Source of the DNA: Phellopilus nigrolimitatus | Taxonomy: Eukaryota > Basidiomycota > Agaricomycetes > Hymenochaetales > Hymenochaetaceae | DNA length: 64,000 nucleotides | NCBI GenBank assembly: GCA_021029095.1 | Contig: JAJOHG010000038.1 | Coordinates: 239,074 to 303,073, forward strand | Direction: 5' to 3' | Part shown: positions 38,039-50,271 of the stretch, piece by piece | How positions within the stretch are numbered: position 1 is the first letter of the stretch | How the letters are laid out: each line of letters begins with the position of its first letter | Made by a program: the position numbers and the translations under genes | The notes under the pieces: model-generated | Databases searched by the model: none | What the model was told of the DNA's origin: nothing | Seen by the model: the letters and a program-made list of their open reading frames with translations, nothing else

Positions 38039-38640
38039 TGTCACCCCGGCCTTTGGATGTCCGAGTCACGAGGCAGGCTTCGAGGTAAAAAGGAAATTCT
38101 TTATCTTCGGAAATGAAAAATGAAAAATGCCGACCGGGGTTTCCGTATGCTCATTAATGGATACGATTGGTCAGCCGAGGCTGCGCGTGTGCTCTCCACT
38201 GCATGATTCAAGGCTTCAAGACGACAAGACGACCGAGACAGCCCGGTGTTCAGAGGCCAACGATATGATCTCAGCATAAGGTATATGTCTCGAAAATTGG
38301 CTATTCTGGGAAGCCCCCACCATAATTGGCGAGAAATGTATGCACCGCAGAACAGGGCGGCTCCTGTCTGGATGCTGAGATGTCCGCATCCACGATCTGT
38401 CTCTTGTGCGTACTTATCTCGTCTGAACCAGTTTCCGCAGCACAAGGTCGCGACGTGGAGAACGACGAGGATCGGGTGGACACTCGTTTTCACCGCCTTC
38501 TTCATCGCTTGGGATCTAGACTGTATGGACGATTCACGATGCGGTGCAGCACGAGTGCTAACCCCCTCTCATTGCATTGGAAACTAGGGACATACGCTGA
38601 ATTTCCGGAAATGAATCACCGAGTGATATGACTGTCACCC
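38039..38640. repeat. Possible solo LTR
   Basis: The sequence starting TGTCACCCCGGCCTTTGG, with GTCCGAGTCACGAGGCAGGC following, resembles the 5' end of basidiomycete Ty3-type LTRs. A second TGTCACCCC at about 38632 may mark the other side. No internal retroelement genes and no target-site duplication could be confirmed. Confidence 0.25.
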
Positions 38641-39139
38641 CAATCACAGACGGTAGGCTTCCGATGGTAGCTACTCCCCCCTATCATTCCTCGACGAAAT
38701 CAATTCGGACCTTGAAATCCCGCTCCGCCGGCTCGCATGTGTAACATTGACGATGAGCGTGAGCGCTCGTATTCATGTGCGATGGCGCATCACGACCACT
38801 AGGCTTGGGCGGAGTATTGTTTTGTATTTTAGCGCAGGCCGGGTTTCTCGACCGTGCTCGCGTGGTCTGCTTAGGAGGCAATACACCGGAGAAGATAATG
38901 ACCAGAGAGACGACCGGAGCGCTCGATTCTGCAACTCCACATTTCTTGGTAGCGAACAGCTAAGCTGCACAGCGCTCAGCCAAGGCGCGTTCGATGACCT
39001 TGTTCTTGTTTCCAGGCTGGTTTCGGGAAGCGTCAAGAGAAACCGCGGGTTCTGGCGGTGCGGATACTCTGACAAGTCTTACCTTCTCCCCTCTGCCCCC
39101 CAAAAGAAGGATATAACGTCCCTGACCGCTCCTAACGCT

Positions 39140-40081
39140 TAACATTCCGAGAGTCGGCGGCCACGACGTGACAATATTGAGTTTGAGCTTAAATCCGGAG
39201 AAGACGCCAGGATATGGGTTCGCCTTGTCCTCAAATCCAAGCTGTTTCAGCAGCTCGATAGCGAGGGACTTCCCCCGCTTCTCCGCGTCTAGATGGAAAG
39301 AACCGCTCCAGACGAGCTTTCGACGAAGAATGGAACCAAACGTCGGAATTGCTCGCCTTCGAGAAGGGGGGTGGCGGACGACGCTTTTGCCCCCGAGGTT
39401 GGACTTGGGGCTGCTTCGGACATGCGAGCTTTCGAGTGCAGAAAATACACTTGCAAGTTTCGCACGAATACTCTTAATTCAGTAAGCTAGGACTCACGGT
39501 TCATTTCTATTGGCCCAAAAGCGCGATCTTCCGCAGACGTATCGACTAAGAACTCTGCAGCGCATTCGAACAAGATACTTGGTTGCTCTTCACATCCTGT
39601 CACTAGTTTTTTCCATAAGCAGTATCTTCCGAAGGCGCATCGGAGATCGACGCGCGCGAACCACCCTGGGTACGGACGCCTCTGACAGGGGACGAGGGCG
39701 CAGACAAGGCGTCGTTGCCGATCGCGACGCCACGCTTGGACATCCGCAGGCCGGAGAAGAACCAGGCCTGTACGCAGGCCCCCCATGAGCTCATCAGAAG
39801 CGAGAAGGACCGGCATCTGAGCGCGACTGCTGCTACGGCGCCCTTGTACTTTGGGAGTCTCTCCACCGCGCGTCGTAGCACGCGCCGGGATCTGGCGATC
39901 TGGCGCGAAGACGCGAAGGACGCCAGCCTAGTCGCGGGCGAGATCTGCGCGAGATGGGGGCAGATAGGGGAGCCAGAAGGACGGATAAGCCTTTGATGCG
40001 TGTGCAGCGAGAGTAACAGGAACGATCGGGATGCCGGGGATGGTGTCTGCGCTCTGGAAGGGATTTAGGAAGACAAGTCAC
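39140..40081 (-). other. Possible decayed coding region
   Basis: Minus-strand pieces look protein-like, for example SFHLDAEKRGKSLAIELLKQ with LGFEDKANPYPGVFSGF after it (about 39300-39170) and LRRAVERLPKYKGAV (about 39880). They do not join into one frame and no family was recognised. It may be a pseudogene or chance. Confidence 0.25.
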
Positions 40082-43000
40082 CAGCGATGGGACTCGGAGA
40101 GCAAGCTCACGGTGCGTCAGAACAGATAGTTGATTTCGACCCGTCCTGTAGTGTAGTCGAACGTGCGCAAGGTAGATACTAGTAGAGCAGGCTGCCGAGA
40201 ATACAAGGGAGACAAGGAGAAGCCGCGCAGACGGCAGCTTGCAAAGCGCGGACTGCCGCGTCCGATGGGACGGCGCCGAGCCAGGCCTCGGATTTGCTTC
40301 CGTAACGACAACCTTCCTGCATTGAACGCGAACTCAGTCTAGCGTCAGATGGCTAGCGCCAACTATAGGCAGAAACTATGTATGAGTATGCCCGTACTTG
40401 CGTGGTTCTAATTATCGCGTGTGCACATGATATCATCTTAGCTGAAGGCGTGACGACGCGGCTTATAGGGTTGGATATTAATCTTGTGAATAGCTGGAGG
40501 TTAGCTGTATACACTGAATGGCCACAATCAAGGGAGAGAAGCACGGAGGAGGCGGAGATACCGAACGAACACTACGCGATGGTCAGGGGATCGACCACAA
40601 AGTTCACAGGATAAAAGAGAGGCGAAAAAAATACAAGGATGTCGTAACGCTGACAAACGCGCGGGTGAGTAAACTCAAACCTTGCGGGCCGCACCTTGGT
40701 CCTCGGCGATGCGAACACCAATTTTGGCGCGTACGCGTCGAATTGAATGATCGCCGGTGCCATTGCCGCCGCGCATTACGTACACGCAGCGCGCCGGGTG
40801 GCACTTGGAGCACGTCGAGCGTTGACAATGACAGACCGCAGCGCAGTGGCGTCCGTCGTTGGCCTTCTCTACATGGATCATAGGGGTAGGCACTAGGCTC
40901 GTAGGAGTCGCAGTAGTTTATAAAGAAGGGAAGCGACGGCGAACAGTGACAGGGAAGCGCCGGGCGGCGCACGCTGCTCTGAGGTCACACAAAGCGCGCG
41001 CGGCGGTCTCCGGCGGGAGCGTGCGTGCAGCTGTGGCGGCCTTGCAGGCCGCTGCTTGTGTTATCATTAAGGGGTTTACTTGACGCGACGCGCTTCGCTG
41101 AATGGCCGACGCCGCTAGTCACCTTGCACTCCCACGTCCGCGGAGCACGAGAACGCCGCCCCCGCGTTCTCCTCCTCGGCGCACGGCGCTGCCTAAAGTC
41201 ACTAAGTACATATCTGGCACTGGCTCCCGCCGCCGCCACCGCCGCCTGATCATGATCAGGATCGGCCTAACCGCCACTGAACGCGGGGGCGGGGAAGAGG
41301 CGATCCCTCCGCACAGCCTGGCGCGCTGAGCTGAGCTGAGCTGCCGGCGCCCATCGCGGTGCACAGGCTCCGCCCGCGACGCCCGTCTTCGCCTTTATCT
41401 CCGTGACGTCGGCGCGCCAACGGCCATCATTAGGGTGAAGAGCGGTAGGAGTCGGCAGATGCGTACTTAGATACTTGCCCACACGCGTCCTCTTGGCTGC
41501 GCAGAACGCGACAGCGCTTGACGGAAATCAGGGCTGCTGCTGGCGAGCGAGGGGGCGGGATCTGGGGGTCCAGTGCGGAGTTCCGCCCACGCGCCGGCGG
41601 GCAGCGGACATCAGAAATTCGGAACGACTAGATTTACTTCCGTGCCGTGTCCCATTCAATAGAACGCTCGCAACTAGTGAGCATGCGCAGCTTGGAAACA
41701 GCGCCTTGGAGTCGCCTGACGGTGCGTGCATTCAGCGGGGACCTTGACGTAGAGCGGAAAGACGTGATCGAAGAATGCACGTGTGCCTGTGCGCGTCCGT
41801 CCGGCGGGCGGGCGAGTCAGCGCGCATCGCGTAGGCATGGTCGCGTCGCACGTCGAAGTTATATTTTTCTAGGAACAGCACGATTTACGAGAGAGGCTTG
41901 ATTAGGATTATGAGCTGGACTGAATTGGCGGCAAGCGCCGCGCGCTGGTCTGCGGAGAAGGGCGCGATCTGTGGGTCCGTCCGGCGCGCGGACACGGGCA
42001 CGAGCTTAAATTCCGGATGGGGCGTTATTAAGGTGGGCGGAGAGGTGTGTGTTACGCGCTGTATTGGAGATGGGCTTCTGTTAGGTCGCTGAGATGTTCT
42101 GCCGCGCTGCGAGGAGGGAGCAGGGGTTGGGAGAGGCTAGCTGAATTGGCCGGGGGATGCGCGGCGCGGTTATGGAGACAGGTAGGCGGGGAAGACGCAT
42201 ATATTGTTCAGAGGGTACCGCACTGCTTGACCAAGGCCACCTGGAAACCTGGAAAGAAAGAGCGCACTCAGGCGAGGGCGCGACTGGGTATCGCAGCTGA
42301 TTCGCGGGCACACGGGCCCTGTGAGGCGGGATGCGCAGGTCCGTGGTGCGGGGCGTTAGGCGCGGCACCTGCCGACTGCGCGGGTTTACGTTGGCGCGTG
42401 CTGGGCGGGGCCGAGGGGAAGCGGGGCGCGGATAGGGCGGAGGACTCGATTAGATAATTCGATTTTTGGTGCTGCTGCTGCGCGGTGGGCTGGGCTGAAG
42501 ACGAGGAATGGTGTGCTTTTTTCTTCTTTGTTTATGCTTCCGTGAAGCGCGACCTCCATCTCGCACGAACGTACTGGACTTGAACTTGGGCATGGACTTG
42601 AACTCGGCGCGGCGCGAGTGTGCGCGCTCGCGGTGTCCCTGCTTTCTCGCTTCCGACCAGTCAGGCATAGAGCCCGTCGTCGAGCGAGATGCCTTGCACG
42701 AGATCTTTACGTCAGAGTTTTTTTGGGGATGACATAATTACAGTCTTGCAATATTATTTGAGCGCCCGCCGGCGCTGTTTGACGAGATCCAGGAACACGA
42801 GACTCGGTAGGGGAGGTGTGTACGTATGTGATAGATTGGACTGGCGGACCAGCGAGTGTTATTTCGTCGGCTATGCTGTCTTGTCAATTTTCTCGAATAA
42901 ATGAAGAAAGGCCGAGATTGAACCGCGTCGTCCGCGGCTGCTGCGTCGTCTATCTTCACGTCCCGCCCGATGTTTTTTTGACACCGACAGAGGTGGCGCA

Positions 43001-43602
43001 GGACAGCGGGCGCCGCGGAACGCGGTATGTTGCGCACGATCGAGCGCAGCCGGATCGCGGGGGATGGATCTCTGGCAAGGCGGATACGGAATAAGGGCTA
43101 GCTGCAGGACATGCGAGCAAGGCGGGGTCGGTGCGAACCCGATCGGGACAGATACTGGACAGGAAGACAACGTGCAAAGGCTATCTTGCGCAAAGGGCAG
43201 GGCCGGTGGATGCCGAGGGACAAGGGGCGCTGGGAGAGGGTTAGGAAAAGGAAAGAGAGGAGAACCGGGCGGCGGAAGCAAAAACAAGGCGGAGGCAAAA
43301 GACGAGGGTGCGGGGTGGCTGGGGTCCCATAATGAACCCTTGATGGATGCAGCGATTTGCTCTGATTACAAAATGGGGGACCCCGAGCGTGGGAGGAGGG
43401 GACCCTGAGGAAGCTGTTGAGATGAGCGAGGTGCTAAATACCAGCGCGTGCTCCAGCTTCATCCTCTCTTCGTACATCCCACTCTCCTCTCTCTCCGCCT
43501 CTCTCCGCCTCTCTCCGCTGCCCCCTCCCAATCTCGTCTCATCCGCTCGCCGCCCGCCGCCCGCTCTCCAAATCCATCTCCCGACGTTCGATCGATCGCG
43601 CG

Positions 43603-46323
43603 ATGCCTGCCCCGCGCACCCTCAAGCGGCGCGCGCCCGGAGAGGACGGTGCGTCTTCTCTTCTTATATATACACACTCATCGCTTTTCGCATCCGACTT
43701 ACACTCGCGGCGCCACACAGCCTTCCAGTGCCAGATGAGCTACCCCGCGCCCCCCACGCCCTCCGCCTCATCCTCCGCCTCCGCCCTCGGCGCCGGCCCC
43801 ACTCAGACCATTAGCTTCGCCCCCAACATCACTCCGATCACCTACACCGCCCCGCCCCCCGGCGAGGACGACGACCTCGCAGCCATCGCGTCCCCGCCCT
43901 CCGCCCTCTTCCCCGACCCCGCGGACCATCCCCCGGGTACGCACGCTCCCGCTGCGCCCGGCGTGTACCAGCCCGCCGCGAAGCGCAGGAGGAAGGGCCG
44001 CCCCGGCAAGCCCGTGTCCCCGTCTGCTTCTGCCTCCGCCTCGTCTCCGAGCCCCGCGGACCCCGCTGCCTCCCCCGCGGACGCGTCCTCCCCCTCCGCG
44101 CCCCCAGACGCCTGCGCGTCCCCAACGCCCGCGCACATCCCGCGCCCGCCCAACGCGTTCATCCTCTTCCGCTCCTCCTTCATCCGCTCGCAGCACGTCT
44201 CCGCCGCGACCGAGGGCAACCACGGCACCCTCTCCAAGATCGTCGGCATGCTCTGGCACGCCCTCTCCTACGAGGAGCGCCAGGTCTGGCAGGCAAAGGC
44301 CCGCCGCGCCCTCGCAGAGCACCGCCGCATGTACCCCGGCTACTCCTTCCGCCCCGCCAAGGGCGCCGCACCCCGCGAGAGCGCGCCCCTCCCGTCCGCG
44401 GCCGAGAAGGCCGCAGCCGCCAAGGCGAAGGCCGCGTCCCCCGCGCCCGCCAACGCCGCGGCGACGACGACGACAAAAGACGACTCGGCGGCGCCCGCGC
44501 CCGCGCCCGCGAAGCGCCGCACGCGCGCCGTGGGCCCGCGCGACGTTGCGCGCTGCGAGCGCATCGCCGCGCTCCTCGCGCGCGGGCTCAAGGGCGCAGC
44601 GCTCGAGGCCGCCATGCGCGAGTTCGACGCGACGCGCGAGCCCGAGCGCTTCGAGGCGCGCTTCGAGGCGCCCCTCACCGCGCTGCAGTTCGCGCCCGGG
44701 CGCGGCGCAGGAAAGAGAGAGCAGGAAGAGGAGAGGAGGGAGGGACGCAGTGCAGAGGCGGAGGCGCCGAAGGAGGCCCCGGCACAGGAGACGCAGACGC
44801 GTCCGCCGCTCCTCGCGGCGCGCCCCGTGCAGCCCCTGCGCGCGATCCGCCGCTCGTCCTCCGCGCCGCTGCTCGACGCAGAACAGACCGCCGCCGTACG
44901 TCGGCAGAGCACCTTCATGCCCGCGCCGTCGCCCGTCTCGGCCGCGCCCGCCTACGCGCAGCACCACCTCCATGAGCAGTACGTGCAGCCGTACGCGCAG
45001 CAACAGCAGCAGCAGCAGCAATACACGGAGCAGCACGGCCCGCAGCAGATCCGCCAGGCGCGCAAGCGCAGCGCGTCGAGTTCGCCGCCGGTCCGCACGC
45101 GCGGGCTTCCGCTTGCATACCACCATGTGGCGCCGGTCTTCCCGCCGTATCAGCATCAGCAGCAGCAGCCTTTTGACATGGATTTCCATCATCATCAGCA
45201 GCAGCAGCAGCCATATGCGCTACAGATTGATACGAATTTCGCGCACCATCATCAACAGCAGCAGCAAATGTACCAGCAGAGCTCATACTCTGCGCACCCG
45301 CTCTCGCGGCAGCCGACGGAGGTGCTCTTCGATGGCGACGCGAGCGCGAGCGGCAGCCAGAGCAGCGGCGAGTGGGGCAGCGAAACGTCCGGGAGCTCGA
45401 GCTGGGAGGGAAGCGGCATCGTGAGTCTCCTTCTATCTTCCGTGTAGACGAGCGCAGGGCTAATTGGAGTATAGGACTTTGGCGCCTTTTCGTTCGCGAA
45501 CCCCCCGCCGCCCGCGTCCGCGTCGGCTGCGGGCGTCGCGGCCTCGCCGCTCGAGCCTGCGCCTACGTCGTCGAGCCCGTGTGCTGAGATGGGCGCGCGC
45601 CCCGCGGGCATGGACGAGTTCGACTACGCGGGAATGCCGCTGCTCGTCGAGCCGCCCGCGCACCACCCGCTGTTTGACGGCTATGCGGCGTACCCTCAGC
45701 AGCACCACCAGCACCAGCAGCAGGCGGAGTACGGTGGGGCGTACCATCAGCAGCATCATCAGCACCATCAGCACCAGCACACGCACGCCCCGGCGCCGCT
45801 CGCGATCCAGACGTCGTGGTCCACAGCTGACTTTGACTTCGGCCAGGGCGAAGCGGTGCCGGTGTCTGCTGTGCCGTCCTCCGCGGCGGAGACGGGCGCC
45901 CCGACGTCGGCGCTCGAGTTTGAGTACGAGTACGCCGCGCAGCCGGGTGGCGGCGAGATGTATGTGGGCGCGGCGAGCCCTGCGCCGCCCTCCGCGGCGG
46001 GCACGGGAACGTCGACGGGCGCGCTGACGCCGCGCGACGACGGCGAGCCGTTCGAGCCGGCGTTCTGTGCCGCCGCCGGTGCGGACACGGGGATGGACGC
46101 ATGGCGCGTGGATGTGGACTTTGGCGCGTACCTCGCGCAGGCGGGCAAGCTGAGCGCGGCTGCCGCCGCCGCGGGGTACGATATCGGGGGCGCCGGCGCC
46201 GGCGGGGGGATGGGCTGCGGCGAGGACTTTGGCGCGTTTGCGCGGTTTATGGGCGGATATGGCCAGCCGCACGTACACGCGCACGCGCAGGTGGAGGTGG
46301 GCCAGCAGGGGCAGGTGATGTGA
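43603..46323 (+). CDS. HMG-box transcription factor, Gln/His-rich
   Basis: Three exons (43603-43648, 43721-45420, 45475-46323) give about 864 aa. A single HMG box lies near residues 154-224: PRPPNAFILFRSSFIRSQHV, GTLSKIVGMLWHALSYEERQ and RRALAEHRRMYPGYSFRP, of the sequence-specific MATA/Ste11-like fungal type. KRRRKGRPGKP before the box is a nuclear-localisation-like basic patch. After the box come Ala/Pro-rich stretches, then glutamine- and histidine-rich repeats (QQQQQQQQ, HHHQQQQQ, HQHHQHHQHQH) typical of activation regions, and an acidic aromatic C-terminal part. Very high GC with NNC/NNG codon bias. It could act in mating or development; nothing here shows it is a mating-type gene (no pheromone or receptor neighbours). 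It sits between the two inverted cluster copies. Confidence 0.85.
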
Positions 46324-49160
46324 GGCGCGCCCGCCTCGACTTCGGCGCCGGACGCTCCGACCTCACTTCACTTCCCACCGCATTTTCTCGTTCGTCCCTG
46401 TTCTCCGCCTCCCGCCTCCCGTCTTCCTCGCCTTCCGAGCACGCCGACTTCCACCTCATGCTTTGTTTTCTCTTCGCACGCTCTGCACTCGACCGCCGCC
46501 TCCGCCTTCACCCACACACAAGCCTGTAACATATCTGTATTTGTACCCGCCTTTTCGCTCTCCCCGGAATTCCATCACTTACGGCCGCCCCGATATCCGC
46601 AACTCATATACGCGTCTCTCTCCCGCTCACCCACTGGCCCTCTTTTTCTTTTATTTTCTGTTCCTCTCATATTTTTTGACCTGTGCCCCTCGACCTGTTG
46701 TGCGTGTGTGTGTGCTACATCCATCCGTCCTTGTTTTTGCCGCCTGTTCTGCTCCTATGCCCCTCCCCCCAACCTCCGACAGCTCTCCCTCTGTCTACGC
46801 CCGCCGCGCCTCGAGTGCGTTCACGCCCTTCTCTTTCGCCTTTTCGACCTTTCCGACATCCGATGCGCGCGTTCTCCGAGCAGACGGCCGGCTCGTCTTC
46901 GTCTTCGTCCTTTGGCCCCGTCTTCGATTTTTTCTTTCAAGTCTTCGTCCGTCTTTTGGCTGGTTTTATTCTTGTTTATTCTGTAATTGATTCGCCCTTC
47001 TGAATTGTAGATATATTGGTTGTCTTTTGTTATCTTTCGTATTTTCTTACTCTCTTTTTTTTTTCTTCTCCGAAGCGATACGCGTGCGCCCTCGGTCGTT
47101 CATTTTGTCTGTCATTACTTTGCGCCATGTCGTCTGTCGTAATAGTTCGTCCATCTCACACCTCATCTCATTCTATTTCATTTTATTTCATACTCCCATA
47201 TCTCATATCATGTCGTGTCACATATGTACAGTATTCTTCGCAGCGGGCCGGGTAATAGATGTAAGAAACTCGGAATTCGTACGGAAATCGCAGGCTCGGG
47301 ACAAGTATAAGTACAAGAGCTGCCCATGGCGTGCAGTGGAGCGAGAAGGGCGGAGAGTACAACGTCGTCGACGCTGGGTCGAGAGGGACTAGAATCGTCG
47401 GAGCGGGCTTGTTTGTACTTTCTGATTCCTTTTTTGCGCGTAGCCTTTTTTCTTTTTTTTGTGTTTCTTTTCCTTTTTACACCCTTGACCCTCGGCGCAG
47501 AACTTGGGCTCGCGCTTGGCGCGCGATCGATGGCACGGACGACATCGCAGTGCTGTATCTCGGGCGTTTACTGTTTTCTGATTACAGGAAACACATGCAC
47601 CGTGAGTCCATTACGGACATGTCATTATAAATCAACCCCTCTTTTTGTCGTCCGTCGAGCGCGGGCGGTGCGATGCCCGATGCCGATGCCGATGCAGGAC
47701 CGTCGTGCTCCCGAGCGCGGCCGGCTCCGCGCGCGTGGCCTCGTCCCGACGTCCTCCGCCTCATACAAAGTTCGCTGTTCGTCTGCATGACGTCCCCCTA
47801 GACCAGACCAGTGCGGTGCGCTGATCATGAGCGGGAAGCAGGCGTACGTGCGGGGGACCCCCGGAGCGCGCGACCCTCGCGCTCCGGCCGCCCAGGTAAA
47901 TGATCAAATATATGCAGAGAAGTGCGTGTACATGTAATACATGTAATACAGCGTGGACGGAAGTCCGGGGGCTCGCGCCGCGTGTGCGCAGAGCTTGTTT
48001 TCTGCTTCCTTCCTTTTCTTCGCCGCGCTGCCGGGCCCTCGACCGCTTGCGGCGCCGATGGGCCAATCCTGGGCCGGGCGTGAATTGAGCGGGGGCTGGG
48101 TGTTGGGTGCGATGATGCAATACTAGATGAGGGGCGATGATCTCTGAGATTCCGTGTGATCGGCAGAGATTGGCGGTTAGCATCGAGGCATCGAGGCATC
48201 GAGGCTGGCCGCGAGGTCGCGAGCAATGAGGCCAATGCTACAGACAGCACCGCCGACGCCGACGCCGACGCCTGAGCACCTCGAGTTCAACACTTGAGCA
48301 ATGCGGCCGGACGCCGACTAGTCTTCAGGCTGCCACGGTACCTGGACTACCTCCGCTGGGCGCTCGCTCGCATCTGATTGAGAACGATAAAATGTATAAG
48401 GACATCAATCATCCAGAGTGATATCAGAGGTACTTAATCAAAAAACTAAGGCCATCCGGCTCGCCCGGCGCAGGAAACAAGCATGCGTCGCATACGAAAA
48501 CGCATACCGTCGTCGGCCGGCGCTCAGAGTCAGAGTTCATTCCTGACATAATCACGCGTCTTCCCAACTCCCGACCTCCACTATCGCTGAATCTGATGCT
48601 TCGACGGTTTCCATCGCAGAAGCCCAGAACGTCAACGGACGATTCGGAGAGAGATGGAGAGGCACACTACTTAGCTCTCGAGTAGCGTAAATTGAGCTCG
48701 GGGACCGTCCCGCCTAGAACGAGTCCGAGGACCCAGCGGCAGTTCGACGCATCCCCGACGCCGGGTCCTAATTGCAGCTCGCAGCTGCGATGCGTGGGCG
48801 AAGCCCGCCCGCTTTAATTCACTAGAGAAGCGGAATCGGAGCTCTACCGCCGCATCTGCGCAGACTCCCGCCGCAGAAGACGGGGGGCGTGATTGTGCAG
48901 ATGCGGGTGCACGCGGGCGCAAACTTTAAGCTATCTTGCCTATCCGCAGACGGACGGTGTGGGTGCGTGTTGTACTCGAGTGTGTCGAGATCTGAGACGC
49001 AGACAAGACATTTCTAGGCTTCTCCGACCTACCGAGATTAGATCTGCGATGAAATAGACAGCGATTTACGGTGCAGAGTGTTTTTGAGTTTCGATAGCAA
49101 AAAAAAAGATGATTGCGGGATGTCCGAAGTTCACAGCGGCATTGCGAACGCTGGAAAGTT

Positions 49161-49180
49161 CCCCCCCCCCCCCCCCCCCC
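49161..49180. repeat. C20 homopolymer
   Basis: Twenty consecutive cytosines, preceded by GGAAAGTT and followed by GTTATCGC. Confidence 0.95.
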
Positions 49181-50251
49181 GTTATCGCAGCGCCTTCACA
49201 CCAGCTCCAATGGCCTGCTGGATCGCCGGGCACGACTTGCTGAAACGAGCGGAGACAATAAGCCACGCGCACACACGCTACGCTCCCGCATCTTCGCCCG
49301 TGATCTCCTCATCCAGCATAGCCCAGCCTGAACGCCGCGCACGTCCCATTAGGCAGGGGCAGGCGGACGCGGAACGCTCGCGTCCCAGCGGAATAGGCAC
49401 TTCCTGTCCGGCAGATCTGGGGAAGTGCGCGGCCCAGGGGACGTGTGCCCCGGACGCAGGCCAGCGCGTCCCATGGCCCCTTAGATAAGCACGCAGAAAT
49501 CGCTGCTTCCATTCTCCGGAATCCGCATACGTACCGTGGACGTGGACGGGCGGGAAAGGCGGAGACAGAACGAGGAGTAGGGTTGGACGCTCGAGAGTTT
49601 CAGTGCACTTATAACGAGCGTCGTGCGAACTGGTGTAGGTGACGGCGAACTCAAAGAATAGCACGGTATGAAAGCCACGAAAAAACTCCTTAGTGCTTGC
49701 ATACCCGGTCGATGCTTCGAACTGGATACACACTGAGATTGTACAGAGTCTGCAGTTCCAGTGCTCCAGCAGCTTGATACATTCCGTTTCGCCGCTCCTT
49801 ACTTTTTTAGAATACCACTTGGAGCTTCGGGACTAGCAGCCAGAAGAAGATCGCGGATGTCCACGGCGTGATCGACGTCTATACAGTTTCTGCCAGGCAT
49901 TCAGCACTCTCTCGTTCTCACCGGAGCTAGCGACGTCCATCAGCCGTAAAGATTCTCATGTGTATCATGTATCATGTATCTTCGGCCCGTCGTAAGGGGG
50001 CACAGAGCGCACCCAAGAAGAAGGAAGAAGCCAGGCCAGGCCCGTTTCATGATTAATGCAAGAATCGGTTTCCATTGGGAAACCGCTAGCAGAGACGAGG
50101 ATTTTCCGCAGCGCAGTGCTGTAGCTTCGCAGCGTCGAAACAGAGCGAGGGGACTAGATGGATGCCGGCTGGGCTACGTCGAAGATGGCGCGGTGTGGTT
50201 ACTCGTGCGCACGGCACATCCGAGATTTAGAGTATCGAATATAAGATTCAA

Positions 50252-50271
50252 CCCCCCCCCCCCCCCCCCCC
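50252..50271. repeat. C20 homopolymer
   Basis: Twenty consecutive cytosines, preceded by AAGATTCAA and followed by GACGTACC. Same length and strand as the run 1.09 kb upstream. Confidence 0.95.

Larger units (their letters stand above)
37400..43602. other. Gene-poor segment inside the inverted repeat, left of the HMG gene
   Basis: No complete gene recognised. 40.3-43.4 kb is GC-rich with many overlapping spurious ORFs. 43440-43550 is a CT-rich stretch (CTCTCTCCGCCTCTCTCCGC), typical of a fungal core promoter for the following gene. A possible LTR (38039-38640) and a possible broken gene (39140-40081, minus) are listed separately. Confidence 0.5.

Noticed and set aside
43768..45195. Long minus-strand ORF (475 codons) and other antisense ORFs over the HMG gene
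   Set aside because: Shadow of very GC-rich coding sequence; Arg/Gly-rich with no domain.
43603..46323. Calling the HMG gene a mating-type gene
   Set aside because: No homeodomain, pheromone or receptor genes nearby; many non-mating HMG-box factors exist in basidiomycetes.
47900..47960. Short ATGTAATAC direct repeats
   Set aside because: Only two or three copies of a 9-10-bp motif; not distinguishable from chance.
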